Source of the DNA: Eggerthellaceae bacterium
Lineage (GTDB): Bacteria; Actinomycetota; Coriobacteriia; Coriobacteriales; Eggerthellaceae
Assembly: GCA_017432445.1 (NCBI GenBank)
Contig: JAFRJC010000078.1
Span: forward strand, 1 to 32,346
DNA length: 32,346 nt
Reading direction: 5' to 3'
Below are positions 1 to 6,823 of this stretch, piece after piece. Position 1 is the first letter of the stretch. The number at the start of each line of letters is the position of its first letter. The notes beneath the pieces are model-generated. The model was given only the letters and a program-made list of their open reading frames with translations, did not search any database and was not told the DNA's origin. Position numbers and translations under genes: made by a program.

Positions 1-108
1 ACCGCTAGCGTGCGCGCCTTCGCAGTCCGACATCATCGTTCGCAGAGCCGCGAGCGTCTCATTCTGCCTAAGCGTTCGACCTGCTTGAACTATTTCACAA
101 TTGGCGAA

Positions 109-172
109 CCTTTCCGCTCGAGACACTCCGATCAGAAGTTAGCGGATCCTTCCGCTCGAGGCATTCCATTCA
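109..172. repeat. Short imperfect direct repeat at the end of the nuclease-fold gene
   Basis: Positions 111-134 and 150-172 carry nearly the same sequence around the core TTCCGCTCGAG. Read on the minus strand, the inner copy encodes the last residues of the 139-1125 protein (SSGRIR, then stop), and the outer copy, beyond the stop, would read SSGKVR in one frame. This looks like a small tandem duplication of the gene's 3' tail. The rest of positions 1-138 shows no supportable gene. Confidence 0.4.
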
Positions 173-1125
173 AAAAGAGCTTTTCTAAGCTTCAAACGCG
201 CTGGCGTAGCACCCTTGCAATCCTTCTTTATCCTCTTGTGCAACAAGCGAGCTATTCTCTCGATGATGTATTCATAGGCAACTAGGTCATTCACCTGGTC
301 TTTTGTAAGCTCAACAACTTCGATTCCCATATCTTTTAAACCATTTACGCGTGCGCGGTCAGACGCTCTTTCATCATCGTTTGAATGGTCATATTTACCG
401 TGATGTTCTATATCCAGATTGTGTTCCAGATAGCCCATATCAAGAAAGCACTTGTTCCGATTGGCGATTCGAGCAGCGCGAGTCGTTAGCGGCACTTGTT
501 GGTTCATCGTTGCAGTTGGAAAACCATATCCACCATACCGGCATGGAAGGCACATGGTCATCTCGTCGAATGTTTCCATCGGCGATGCAGAATGATCTAC
601 TACATACTTGAGCGCCTTTCGGGCGCAATACACCCCTTTGCAACCATCAACTTTCGTAAGGAACTGCGCAATCCTCTCGGTCGAGGTCAAAGATACACTT
701 CGCTTTCGGAATCCCCGTTCTTCACGATCGTCAAAACTGTAATAGCCGCAAAGCTCGTCGCCGAATGCTATAAGCGTCTCGAAATCGAGGATCGAAGCAG
801 CTTGAAGAAACATGAGCTCGGGTGACTCAATGAAAACGCCCGGGTGCAGTTCGTAAAATGCGCCTTCGGGCAAAGGGCCGCTCCAAACATGAGTCTTATA
901 CGTTTGGGTTTCACGCTTTTCTGAGGCATCAAAAACCAGCACATGAAGTTTTCCGTAGTATGCCAACGATGACACTTCATGATCTGGAGTAAGCGACCAA
1001 ACATCCGCTTTCGTGTGGGCGCACTGCTTTGGGAGACGTAGCGACGAGCCTCTCGGCACACGATCTAACGGATAGCGCTTTCGCCAAAACTCAACAGACG
1101 AGGCTATGTCAAACACGAGATCCAT
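139..1125 (-). CDS. DUF559/VSR-like nuclease-fold protein
   Basis: A 328-residue soluble protein of unknown cellular role. The C-terminal part reads FLDMGYLEHNLDIEHHGKYDH (residues about 227-247), followed by a D/R-rich helix (DDERASDRARV) and GIEVVEL. This is the layout of the small PD-(D/E)XK nuclease fold in DUF559 and VSR-like proteins: Asp229, Glu240 and His246 are the likely active-site residues. Upstream, SPELMFLQAA (about 101-110) and SPMET...LP (about 181-194) match the helical linker usual in actinobacterial DUF559 proteins, some of which carry an AbiEi-type N-terminal region. The start at 1125 has only AGGA directly abutting it, so the start is less certain than the domain. It stands alone, with its upstream end facing the 1304-1816 repeat array. 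Whether it cuts DNA is inference; a defence or antitoxin-like role is possible but not shown. Confidence 0.72.
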   Translation of the reverse strand: MDLVFDIASSVEFWRKRYPLDRVPRGSSLRLPKQCAHTKADVWSLTPDHEVSSLAYYGKLHVLVFDASEKRETQTYKTHVWSGPLPEGAFYELHPGVFIESPELMFLQAASILDFETLIAFGDELCGYYSFDDREERGFRKRSVSLTSTERIAQFLTKVDGCKGVYCARKALKYVVDHSASPMETFDEMTMCLPCRYGGYGFPTATMNQQVPLTTRAARIANRNKCFLDMGYLEHNLDIEHHGKYDHSNDDERASDRARVNGLKDMGIEVVELTKDQVNDLVAYEYIIERIARLLHKRIKKDCKGATPARLKLRKALFEWNASSGRIR

Positions 1126-1303
1126 TCCTGGATTCTAACAGACAAAACCTATTCAAAATTTAACATTTTCCCAGGTGCAAGGCCTGAAAAGATTTTTGCA
1201 ATATATAGATAAGGTACCGAAGAAATGCCTATCACCATCTATGCACGAACAGACAAATCGGCGCCAATTAATCGGCCAATTCTAGCCTGCCAAGCCGCAA
1301 ATC
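1126..1303. other. Upstream region of the nuclease-fold gene, no gene seen
   Basis: This AT-richer stretch is the likely promoter region for the minus-strand gene ending at 139. I could not place a convincing -35/-10 pair. Frames that are open across it run on into the repeat array and have compositional, repeat-driven translations, so I do not call genes here. Confidence 0.4.
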
Positions 1304-1816
1304 GTCCACGAGGGCGAATTCCGCGCATCTCCCCCGACCTCGTGGCCGTAATGCGCCCTCGTGGAGGATTGGCAGAAGAGGGTCGGAGGGATGCGGGCCG
1401 CCGACCGGGCATGGCGCGGCAGCTCTTTCGGAGGCGCATACGGAAATCCTCCACGAGGCGCGAAAACGTGCGCGGCTCCGGCCCATCGCGCACGGAATGA
1501 GGCCTCGTGGAGCATTTCCAGGGGGCAGAGCGGCCAGCGGCGGAACGCGACCTGGGGAAACGCCGCCTACGCCCGGCACCTGGCGCGCTCCCGCACTCCA
1601 CGAGGCGCGAAAACGTGCACGGCCCCGTCCCTCGCGCACGTAATGCGGCCTCGTGGAGGGTTTCCGCGCGTGGGGGTGCACGAAATGAAGCCTCGTGGAG
1701 GATTCCTGGCTGCAAACGTGTAAGTAATACGCCCTCGTGGAGGGTTTCCGCGTGCAAACGTGCGCGAAATGCGGCCTCGCGGAGGGTTTCCGCACAAGGG
1801 CGGGCGCGATTTACAC
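1304..1816. repeat. Palindromic repeat array with 42-bp tandem units
   Basis: The array is built on the core CCTCGTGGAGG, itself a hairpin (CCTC-GTG-GAGG). Forward cores start at 1357, 1503, 1649, 1691, 1733 and 1775 (the last is CCTCGCGGAGG). Reverse cores are at 1448-1458 and 1596-1605. The last four forward cores are exactly 42 bp apart. Three inverted pairs are visible: 1305-1316 with 1354-1365 (12 bp, perfect), 1449-1459 with 1502-1512, and 1596-1606 with 1648-1658. The second pair encloses an inner pair CGTGCGCG/CGCGCACG; the third has the same layout with one mismatch. Forward cores 1357, 1503 and 1649 are 146 bp apart. All frames across it give repeat-derived Pro/Arg-rich peptides, so I treat it as non-coding. 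It resembles a REP/BIME-type cluster more than any gene. Confidence 0.85.
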
Positions 1817-1969
1817 GTTCGCGGAAGGCTAACGATGGCCAAGGTGCATATATGCGACCTCAGAAAGGACTTCGTAAGCGCAAGGGAGCGTTTCCCTTGC
1901 CCCCGGTCATATGCTGAAGAAATGCTCGTAGTTAACAAGGCTCCAATCGCTGCACGCGTCACGAGCAGG

Positions 1970-1975
1970 TATACT
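1970..1975 (+). promoter_or_regulatory. Probable -10 element upstream of the methionine-synthase-activation-like gene
   Basis: TATACT lies 29 bases ahead of the start codon at 2005, which would put transcription initiation near 1982. No good -35 hexamer is found 16-18 bases upstream, so this is only half of a promoter by sequence. Confidence 0.35.
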
Positions 1976-2004
1976 GGACAAAAGCGCAATCGAAAGGAGT
2001 TGTT

Positions 2005-2664
2005 ATGGCAACCATCGAAGAGCGTATATGCGACATTCCCATGGACGAGCTCACAACTGCCGTAGACTTCGCCTTGGAATCACTGCAGATGGACAAAGAG
2101 CGCGTTATGAAGCGCTACGCCGACACCTACAACGAAACCCTCGCCCGATGCCACGAAGACCTCAAGTGCCAGGGCATATACAAGGGGTTCTCCGTCGTAT
2201 CCAAGAGCGAAGACGAAATCGAACTCGAAGGCGGCGTCGTCTTGAAAAGCAAGAAGCTCGCCGAGGTCCTGCACCGGGCCGACGAGATCGTGGCCTACGC
2301 GGTCACTGTAAACGGACACGACGAGCTAATGGCAGACCCAGACCTCTCGATGTTCGAGAACATGTTCTGCAACGCCTGGGGCGTCGGCTTCTCGATGAGC
2401 GCGCACCGCTGGTTCAAGAAGGCAATCCAGAAAGCAGCTCGCGATGCTGACCTCTACGCCAGCAGGGGCTGGTTCCCTGGCGAAGAGGGCGTCGAACTGA
2501 ACCTGCAAAACGAGCTGTTCGAACTGATCGACCCCTCGCGAATCGGCATCTCGCTTTCCGACACGGGCGTGATGACCCCCGTCATGTCGGTGAACGGATT
2601 CATTGGAATCTGCGCCGATCCCGCGATATGCAACGATGGAAAAGACAATGCGGAGCAACACTAA
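2005..2664 (+). CDS. Stand-alone B12-dependent methionine synthase activation-domain-like protein
   Basis: A 219-residue soluble protein. The C-terminal third has the signature of the MetH reactivation domain (PF02965-like): RGWFPGEEGVELNLQNELF (about 152-170), then DPSRIGISLS and GVMTPVMSVNGFIGI (about 175-201). In MetH this fold binds S-adenosylmethionine and supports reductive methylation of inactive cob(II)alamin. Here no MetH, methyltransferase or corrinoid protein is adjacent, and the protein has only the activation fold plus an N-terminal helical region (about 1-70), so it is one of the free-standing relatives. It may serve a corrinoid enzyme encoded elsewhere, or may have another SAM-linked role. 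The start is set by AAAGGAG ending 7 bases before ATG. A cobalamin gene cluster lies about 23 kb away in this same window. Confidence 0.8.
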   Translation: MATIEERICDIPMDELTTAVDFALESLQMDKERVMKRYADTYNETLARCHEDLKCQGIYKGFSVVSKSEDEIELEGGVVLKSKKLAEVLHRADEIVAYAVTVNGHDELMADPDLSMFENMFCNAWGVGFSMSAHRWFKKAIQKAARDADLYASRGWFPGEEGVELNLQNELFELIDPSRIGISLSDTGVMTPVMSVNGFIGICADPAICNDGKDNAEQH

Positions 2665-2698
2665 GACCGTCGAAATGGCGGTACAATGCTATCCAAAC

Positions 2699-2895
2699 GT
2701 TACTGGTCGTGGCTCGGCCATCGCAATCCCTCTCCGCTCCGACGCGGGCTGACCGCTCGTCGCTTCGGAAGCGGCAGCTCCGGAACTCGCCGCCTTCGGC
2801 GGCTCAAACAGTCCTCGCTCCCGCCGCCTCCTACGCTCCTCGCAGCCCGCGAAGTCGCGTCGAGTAATTGCGGTGGCCGAGCCATGACCAGTAAC
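2699..2895. repeat. MITE-like intergenic element with 29-bp terminal inverted repeats
   Basis: The left end 2699-2727 and right end 2867-2895 are reverse complements with two mismatches; they contain TTACTGGTC and TGGCTCGGCCA. The interior is GC-rich and folds into further small hairpins, such as CGCTTCGGAAGCG (2760-2772) and GCCGCCTTCGGCGGC (2788-2802). No transposase is encoded. Open frames crossing it give low-complexity Arg/Ser/Pro peptides and lack good ribosome binding sites, so I do not call them genes. It could be a miniature mobile element or a dispersed structured repeat. I could not confirm a target-site duplication. The flanks, 2665-2698 and 2896-3019, contain no gene. Confidence 0.75.
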
Positions 2896-3031
2896 AGCAA
2901 ATAAGCTGCAGTCATTTGCAGATCCGACAAGGTTTTCGATTTCCTTGCCGAAAGGCTAAAATGGCGGGGATAGCTAAGTTTAGGCTGGCTACGGCGAAAG
3001 CACGCGACTCAATATCGCCGGAAGGAGCATT

Positions 3032-3334
3032 GTGAACATCCAAACCAGCATCGATGGCGAAAAGGCCACCATCGAGCCCATCGGGAAACTGACCGTGCAA
3101 ACGTCGCCGGACCTCAGCGCGGTCGTCGAGAAACTGCCCATCGACGTGTGCGACATTGACGTGGACCTGGCCAACGTCGACTACGTGGCTTCGGCTGGTC
3201 TGCGAGTGCTCGTAGCGACCGAAAAGCTGACGGTGAAGCGCGGCGGTACCATGCGCCTTCTCCATCCTTGCGATTCGGTGATGGAAGTGTTCGAGATGAC
3301 GGGCCTCTCGGAGGTCTTCACCATCGAACGATAG
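3032..3334 (+). CDS. STAS-domain anti-sigma factor antagonist (RsbV/SpoIIAA type)
   Basis: A 100-residue single STAS domain, the usual length for the family. The phosphorylation loop reads DYVASAGLRVL at about residues 50-60; Ser54 is the expected kinase target. In partner switching, the unphosphorylated antagonist binds the anti-sigma kinase and frees its sigma factor, while a PP2C phosphatase restores the active form. The GTG start is chosen because GGAAGGAG sits 4 bases upstream (3020-3027). It is 44 bases ahead of the phosphatase/kinase gene and is very likely co-transcribed with it and with the second STAS gene at 6429. Which sigma factor or other partner it controls cannot be seen here. 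Confidence 0.9.
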   Translation: MNIQTSIDGEKATIEPIGKLTVQTSPDLSAVVEKLPIDVCDIDVDLANVDYVASAGLRVLVATEKLTVKRGGTMRLLHPCDSVMEVFEMTGLSEVFTIER

Positions 3335-3378
3335 CAATCGCACACCAAGGCTGAGACCACGGGCGAAATGAGCGGCAA

Positions 3379-6114
3379 ATGAACCAGGGTTCGCAAAACG
3401 AGCAAGCCACCAGAAAGGAACAGCGGTCCAAGGACGCAAAAGGCGCCCGAACTCGTAAGCGACCCAAAAACAAGGCGAGGCCGTTCCGCTGGAAAGGAGT
3501 ACTCGCCGGCAGCGAGCGCATGATTCGCCGGACATCCTTCATCGTGCTCGTAGTTGCGGGCGCCACATTCACCTATACGCAACTCGGCTTCGTCGGCCTC
3601 CAGCTTCCCGACGGCACCGTGGGATACATGGTGGCCCTCCTGCAAGTCGTAGCCCTCGGGGCATTGCTGCTTGGAACGCTTGCCGGCACAATACTCGGCC
3701 TAATCATCGGCAGCGTGCTTTTGCTACATGCACAGCTGCTCCCCCTCGACCATTACGAACTGGCTTTCGTCACACCCCTGACGTCCATCGTCATGTTCGG
3801 AATCTGCGGCGCTTTGCTGGGCATGCTGTTCGCATTCGCGCTGAGAAACAACCCGTCTCGCATCAAGCGAGTCATCTACATCTTCATCGTGTGCATCGCG
3901 GTGGCGCTGTTCTATTGCTTCAACTTCTCCGTTAACGTTCTCTTCTCCCTCATCGTCACTATCGTTGAAACGACAGGGGGCGATATTGCCGAGGAGAATG
4001 TGGCGAGCCTTGCTGTTGCAACCTTTGCACAGCTTGGCGACATAGGCGTTCAGCTGTGGTCCACAGGCCTGCTAATGGCCCTGATCTGTTCGATAGGAGA
4101 TTACGTAGCCGACAAGGTGAAGGCCTATAAGAGCGCTTTGGGATTGCGCGCGACGTTCGGCATTTGGCTGGGCGTTGTCGTGGTCCTCGCGTTTATGACA
4201 ATGTCTGCATTCAGCTTCGCAATCGCCTCAATCAATGAGCTCTCGAGTGCCGAGGAGTTCATGCGAGGCGAAGTGAGCTACTTGAAAAACCTGCTTGATA
4301 AAGCCACTGAGCGAAGCAATGTTCTCGAGGTGATATTCGAACAAGGCGAACTCGATTACGACAAGATCGATACATCGCTTATCGAAGAATACGCAGAGCT
4401 TTTTGAAGACAAGCTCTATCTCGAAGGCTACACGCCGGAAGAGGACGGCACCATTGTTTTCCTAGTCGAAGACATGATTTACGCAAGCGACGACGAGCGC
4501 TTCGAGAACTACATCACGATAGAAGAGGCCTTCCCCCAAACTGTAGTCACCGCCATCGAGCGCAGCAAGGAAACCGGAGAGATGCAGCGCTGCATCTATT
4601 ACTCACCGAATATCGAAATCACTCTCCCCGAAGACACAAGCAATGAGCCTGCGTCCGAAGACACGAGCGATGAGCCTGCGTCCGAAGATGCAAGCGACGA
4701 ATCTGCGTCCGAAGACACGAGCGATGAGTCTGCGTCCGAAGATGCAAGCGATGAATCTGCCTCCGAAAGAAAATCCGAAGATGAAGAGGCCCTCCCCGTC
4801 GACGAGGTTACAGACGAAGAAATCCAAGATATCAACACCCAGGTATACATCGCATACGTGTATGCCGAGGACGCGTCCGCAACCATTAAGAATCTCCATG
4901 GCGAAGATATCCCCATCAATCAGACCATCGTCATGATGAAGCCATCTGACCAGGTATTTGCCCAACGACCCACGGTCATGGCGGGAATGACCTTCTCAGC
5001 TCTCGTAATGCTATCAGGCGTGTTCGTCATCGTGTTCTTGCTGTTGAACCGCGTGGTCGCCCGCCGGATTGACGAAACGAACAGCACGCTAGCCCGCATC
5101 ACCGCAGGTGATCTCGATGCGCACGTGGAAGTGAACAATCCCCTCGAATTCGAATCGCTCGCAGAAGGCATCAACGCCACCGTCGATACCCTAAAGGGAT
5201 GGATTGCAGAAGCCGAAGAGCGAATGGATGCGGAGCTCGCCACCGCATGGACCATCCAGGAGTCGGTGCTGCCGCGTATCTTCCCGCCATTCCCGAACAT
5301 CCTGAAATTCGACATCTTCGCCAGCATGAAGCCCGCCCGACAGGTCGGCGGCGATTTCTACGACTTCTTCCTCATCGGCGAAGACTGCAACGAGACGAGC
5401 GGCAAGCTCGGGTTCGTGGTGGCCGACGTGTCAGGCAAGGGCGTTCCCGCAGCGCTGTTCATGATGAGGGCAAAAGCCCTGCTTCATGACTACGTATCTG
5501 AAGGCCTGGAGCTCGGCGAGGCCGTGGAAGAGGCCAACCGCCAACTCCTCGACGGTAACGACGAAGGCATGTTCGTAACGGCTTGGATCGGCGTGCTCGA
5601 CTACGGCACGGGTCACGTGGACTATGTGAACGCCGGGCATAACCCGCCGCTTTTATGGCAGCGCGAGGGCGGCTGGCAATGGATGAAGCAGAAATCAGGC
5701 CCAGTGCTTGGCTTGTTCGAGGTTCCTTACCGCGCCCATTCAGTCGATTGCGTGGCGGGAGACACCTTCCTCCTGTACACCGACGGAGTCACCGAGGCCT
5801 TCGACGTAAACGAAGCGCTCTACGGAGAGGAAAGGCTGTTCGCATTGGCGGATGAAAGCTATCGACTGCATCCGCGTGAGCTGCTCGAAACCGTATTCGC
5901 CGACGTTGCAGCTTACTCGGAGGGAGCCGAGCAATCCGATGACATCACGGTGCTCGCGCTCGAAGTGGGCGTGCCACCCGAGGTGACGGCCACGCTGACG
6001 GTACCGGCCGAGATTTCCGAGCTCGAACGCGTCAACTCGTTCCTGCACGCCGAACTCGACAAGCGCCTGTGCCCCCAGCGCACCCAAAACCAGCTCGACA
6101 TCGCCGTCGAGTAG
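3379..6114 (+). CDS. Membrane PP2C (SpoIIE/RsbU) phosphatase, broken off inside a C-terminal GHKL kinase domain
   Basis: 911 residues. A basic N-terminus (1-45) precedes about six hydrophobic segments (about 50-285), an extracytoplasmic sensor-like region (about 290-525) and a last membrane helix (about 530-555). HAMP follows (about 555-607), then the PP2C domain (about 640-860) with GGDFYDFF, VADVSGKGVPAALF, NAGHNPPLL, TDGVTEAF and QSDDITVL; its metal-binding aspartates are present. After it an anti-sigma-kinase (HATPase) domain begins and is cut at a TAG (6112-6114) directly after QLDIAVE, inside the N-box. The same frame continues with the rest of the kinase domain to 6396. Five 27-bp repeats lie in the sensor region. 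The phosphatase should still act on the flanking STAS proteins; the attached kinase should not. No strong ribosome binding site precedes the ATG, so the start is moderate. Confidence 0.88.
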   Translation: MNQGSQNEQATRKEQRSKDAKGARTRKRPKNKARPFRWKGVLAGSERMIRRTSFIVLVVAGATFTYTQLGFVGLQLPDGTVGYMVALLQVVALGALLLGTLAGTILGLIIGSVLLLHAQLLPLDHYELAFVTPLTSIVMFGICGALLGMLFAFALRNNPSRIKRVIYIFIVCIAVALFYCFNFSVNVLFSLIVTIVETTGGDIAEENVASLAVATFAQLGDIGVQLWSTGLLMALICSIGDYVADKVKAYKSALGLRATFGIWLGVVVVLAFMTMSAFSFAIASINELSSAEEFMRGEVSYLKNLLDKATERSNVLEVIFEQGELDYDKIDTSLIEEYAELFEDKLYLEGYTPEEDGTIVFLVEDMIYASDDERFENYITIEEAFPQTVVTAIERSKETGEMQRCIYYSPNIEITLPEDTSNEPASEDTSDEPASEDASDESASEDTSDESASEDASDESASERKSEDEEALPVDEVTDEEIQDINTQVYIAYVYAEDASATIKNLHGEDIPINQTIVMMKPSDQVFAQRPTVMAGMTFSALVMLSGVFVIVFLLLNRVVARRIDETNSTLARITAGDLDAHVEVNNPLEFESLAEGINATVDTLKGWIAEAEERMDAELATAWTIQESVLPRIFPPFPNILKFDIFASMKPARQVGGDFYDFFLIGEDCNETSGKLGFVVADVSGKGVPAALFMMRAKALLHDYVSEGLELGEAVEEANRQLLDGNDEGMFVTAWIGVLDYGTGHVDYVNAGHNPPLLWQREGGWQWMKQKSGPVLGLFEVPYRAHSVDCVAGDTFLLYTDGVTEAFDVNEALYGEERLFALADESYRLHPRELLETVFADVAAYSEGAEQSDDITVLALEVGVPPEVTATLTVPAEISELERVNSFLHAELDKRLCPQRTQNQLDIAVE
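4630..4764 (+). repeat. Five tandem 27-bp repeats inside the phosphatase gene
   Basis: Units start at 4630, 4657, 4684, 4711 and 4738, each encoding nine residues of the form EDxSxExAS. They form an acidic, probably disordered tract in the predicted extracytoplasmic region between the membrane block and the last helix before HAMP. Units alternate between EDTS and EDAS types, which suggests duplication of a pair. Copy number probably varies between strains by slippage. Confidence 0.9.
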
Positions 6115-6396
6115 CTGTTCGTCAACATATGCAAATACGCATACCCCGAAGACCAAAAGGGCACCGTGCGCATCCAGCGCACGTACAGCGCCGACCCGCA
6201 GTCAATCACGGTCGACATCATCGACGACGGCATACCTTACGACCCGCTTGCCAAGCCCGACGCCGTGACGCCCAGCAACATCGAGGACATGCCGATTGGC
6301 GGCCTGGGCATCCTCATGGCGAAGAAATGCACAGATGAGATGTACTACGAGCGGGTTGACGAGAGCAATATCGTAACAATCGTAAAGAAATGGTAA
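6115..6396 (+). pseudogene. Severed C-terminal part of the GHKL anti-sigma kinase domain
   Basis: Directly after the TAG at 6112-6114, the same frame reads LFVNICKYAY, then DIIDDGIPYDP and GGLGILMAKKCTDEMYY, ending at 6394-6396. These are the N-box remainder (with its Asn), the G1 box (DxG) and the G2 box (GxG) of an RsbW/SpoIIAB-type ATPase. There is no frameshift: one codon change would restore a protein of about 1005 residues. A GTG at 6166 could start a 76-residue fragment, but it lacks a ribosome binding site and would lack the N-box, so it should not be active. The second STAS gene follows after 32 bases. Confidence 0.8.
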
Positions 6397-6428
6397 AGTC
6401 ACATCCAGTCTTTTAGAAAGGAATCAGG

Positions 6429-6728
6429 ATGGAAATCAAGGTAATCGACGAAGGCAAACCGTACGTTATCGCACTGGAAGGACGTTTGGACACCAACACG
6501 TCGCCAGAGCTCGACGAGTTCGCCAAGGGGCTGTACGAGAAGAACGTGAACGACATCGCCGTGGACATGGAGAAATGCGCGTTCGTCTCCTCCGCCGGCC
6601 TGCGCGTGATCGTCGCCATGCAGAAGCATGCGGCGGCAGATGGCAATCTCGTCTTCAGGAACGTCCAGTCCGAAGTCATGGAAGTTTTCGAAATGACCGG
6701 GTTCGACAACATCCTCACATTCGAATAA
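6429..6728 (+). CDS. Second STAS-domain anti-sigma factor antagonist
   Basis: A 99-residue single STAS domain, paralogous to the protein at 3032-3334. It shares the phosphorylation loop (FVSSAGLRVIV, about residues 52-62, with Ser55 just before AGL the likely target) and the closing EVMEVFEMTGF motif. AAAGGA lies about 7 bases before the ATG. Two antagonists flanking one phosphatase/kinase suggest either two partners or two signal branches. Hairpin 6761-6788 follows the stop. Because the linked kinase domain is broken, phosphorylation of this protein would need another kinase. Confidence 0.9.
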   Translation: MEIKVIDEGKPYVIALEGRLDTNTSPELDEFAKGLYEKNVNDIAVDMEKCAFVSSAGLRVIVAMQKHAAADGNLVFRNVQSEVMEVFEMTGFDNILTFE

Positions 6729-6760
6729 CGCAGAGTTTAATTAAACCATTCTGATACTCT

Positions 6761-6788
6761 AAGCCTTCTTGCAATTCAGCGAAGGCTT
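6761..6788 (+). terminator. Hairpin after the partner-switching genes
   Basis: AAGCCTTC (6761-6768) pairs perfectly with GAAGGCTT (6781-6788) over a 12-base loop. Only a short T-rich stretch follows, so it may terminate weakly or attenuate rather than fully separate the STAS gene from the CmpB-type gene at 6824. Confidence 0.45.
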
Positions 6789-6823
6789 TCTGAAGTTATG
6801 GTGCTCGGACAGCAGGAGATAGC

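Noticed and set aside
1304..1816. Regular 42-bp repeats considered as a CRISPR array
   Set aside because: The units are tandem without unique spacers of constant length, some copies are inverted, and no cas genes are nearby.
1567..1989. Minus-strand open frame with repeated NPPRG peptides, and overlapping frames in the same area
   Set aside because: The peptide repeat follows from a 42-bp DNA period and appears in several frames on both strands; no ribosome binding site supports a gene.
2700..2930. Short open frames over the inverted-repeat element
   Set aside because: Arg/Ser/Pro-rich translations of a GC-rich structured element, with no start signals.
6112..6114. TAG decoded as pyrrolysine or another read-through
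   Set aside because: The position corresponds to a catalytic Glu in a kinase, not a methylamine methyltransferase site, and no pyl genes are visible; a point mutation or sequencing error is simpler.
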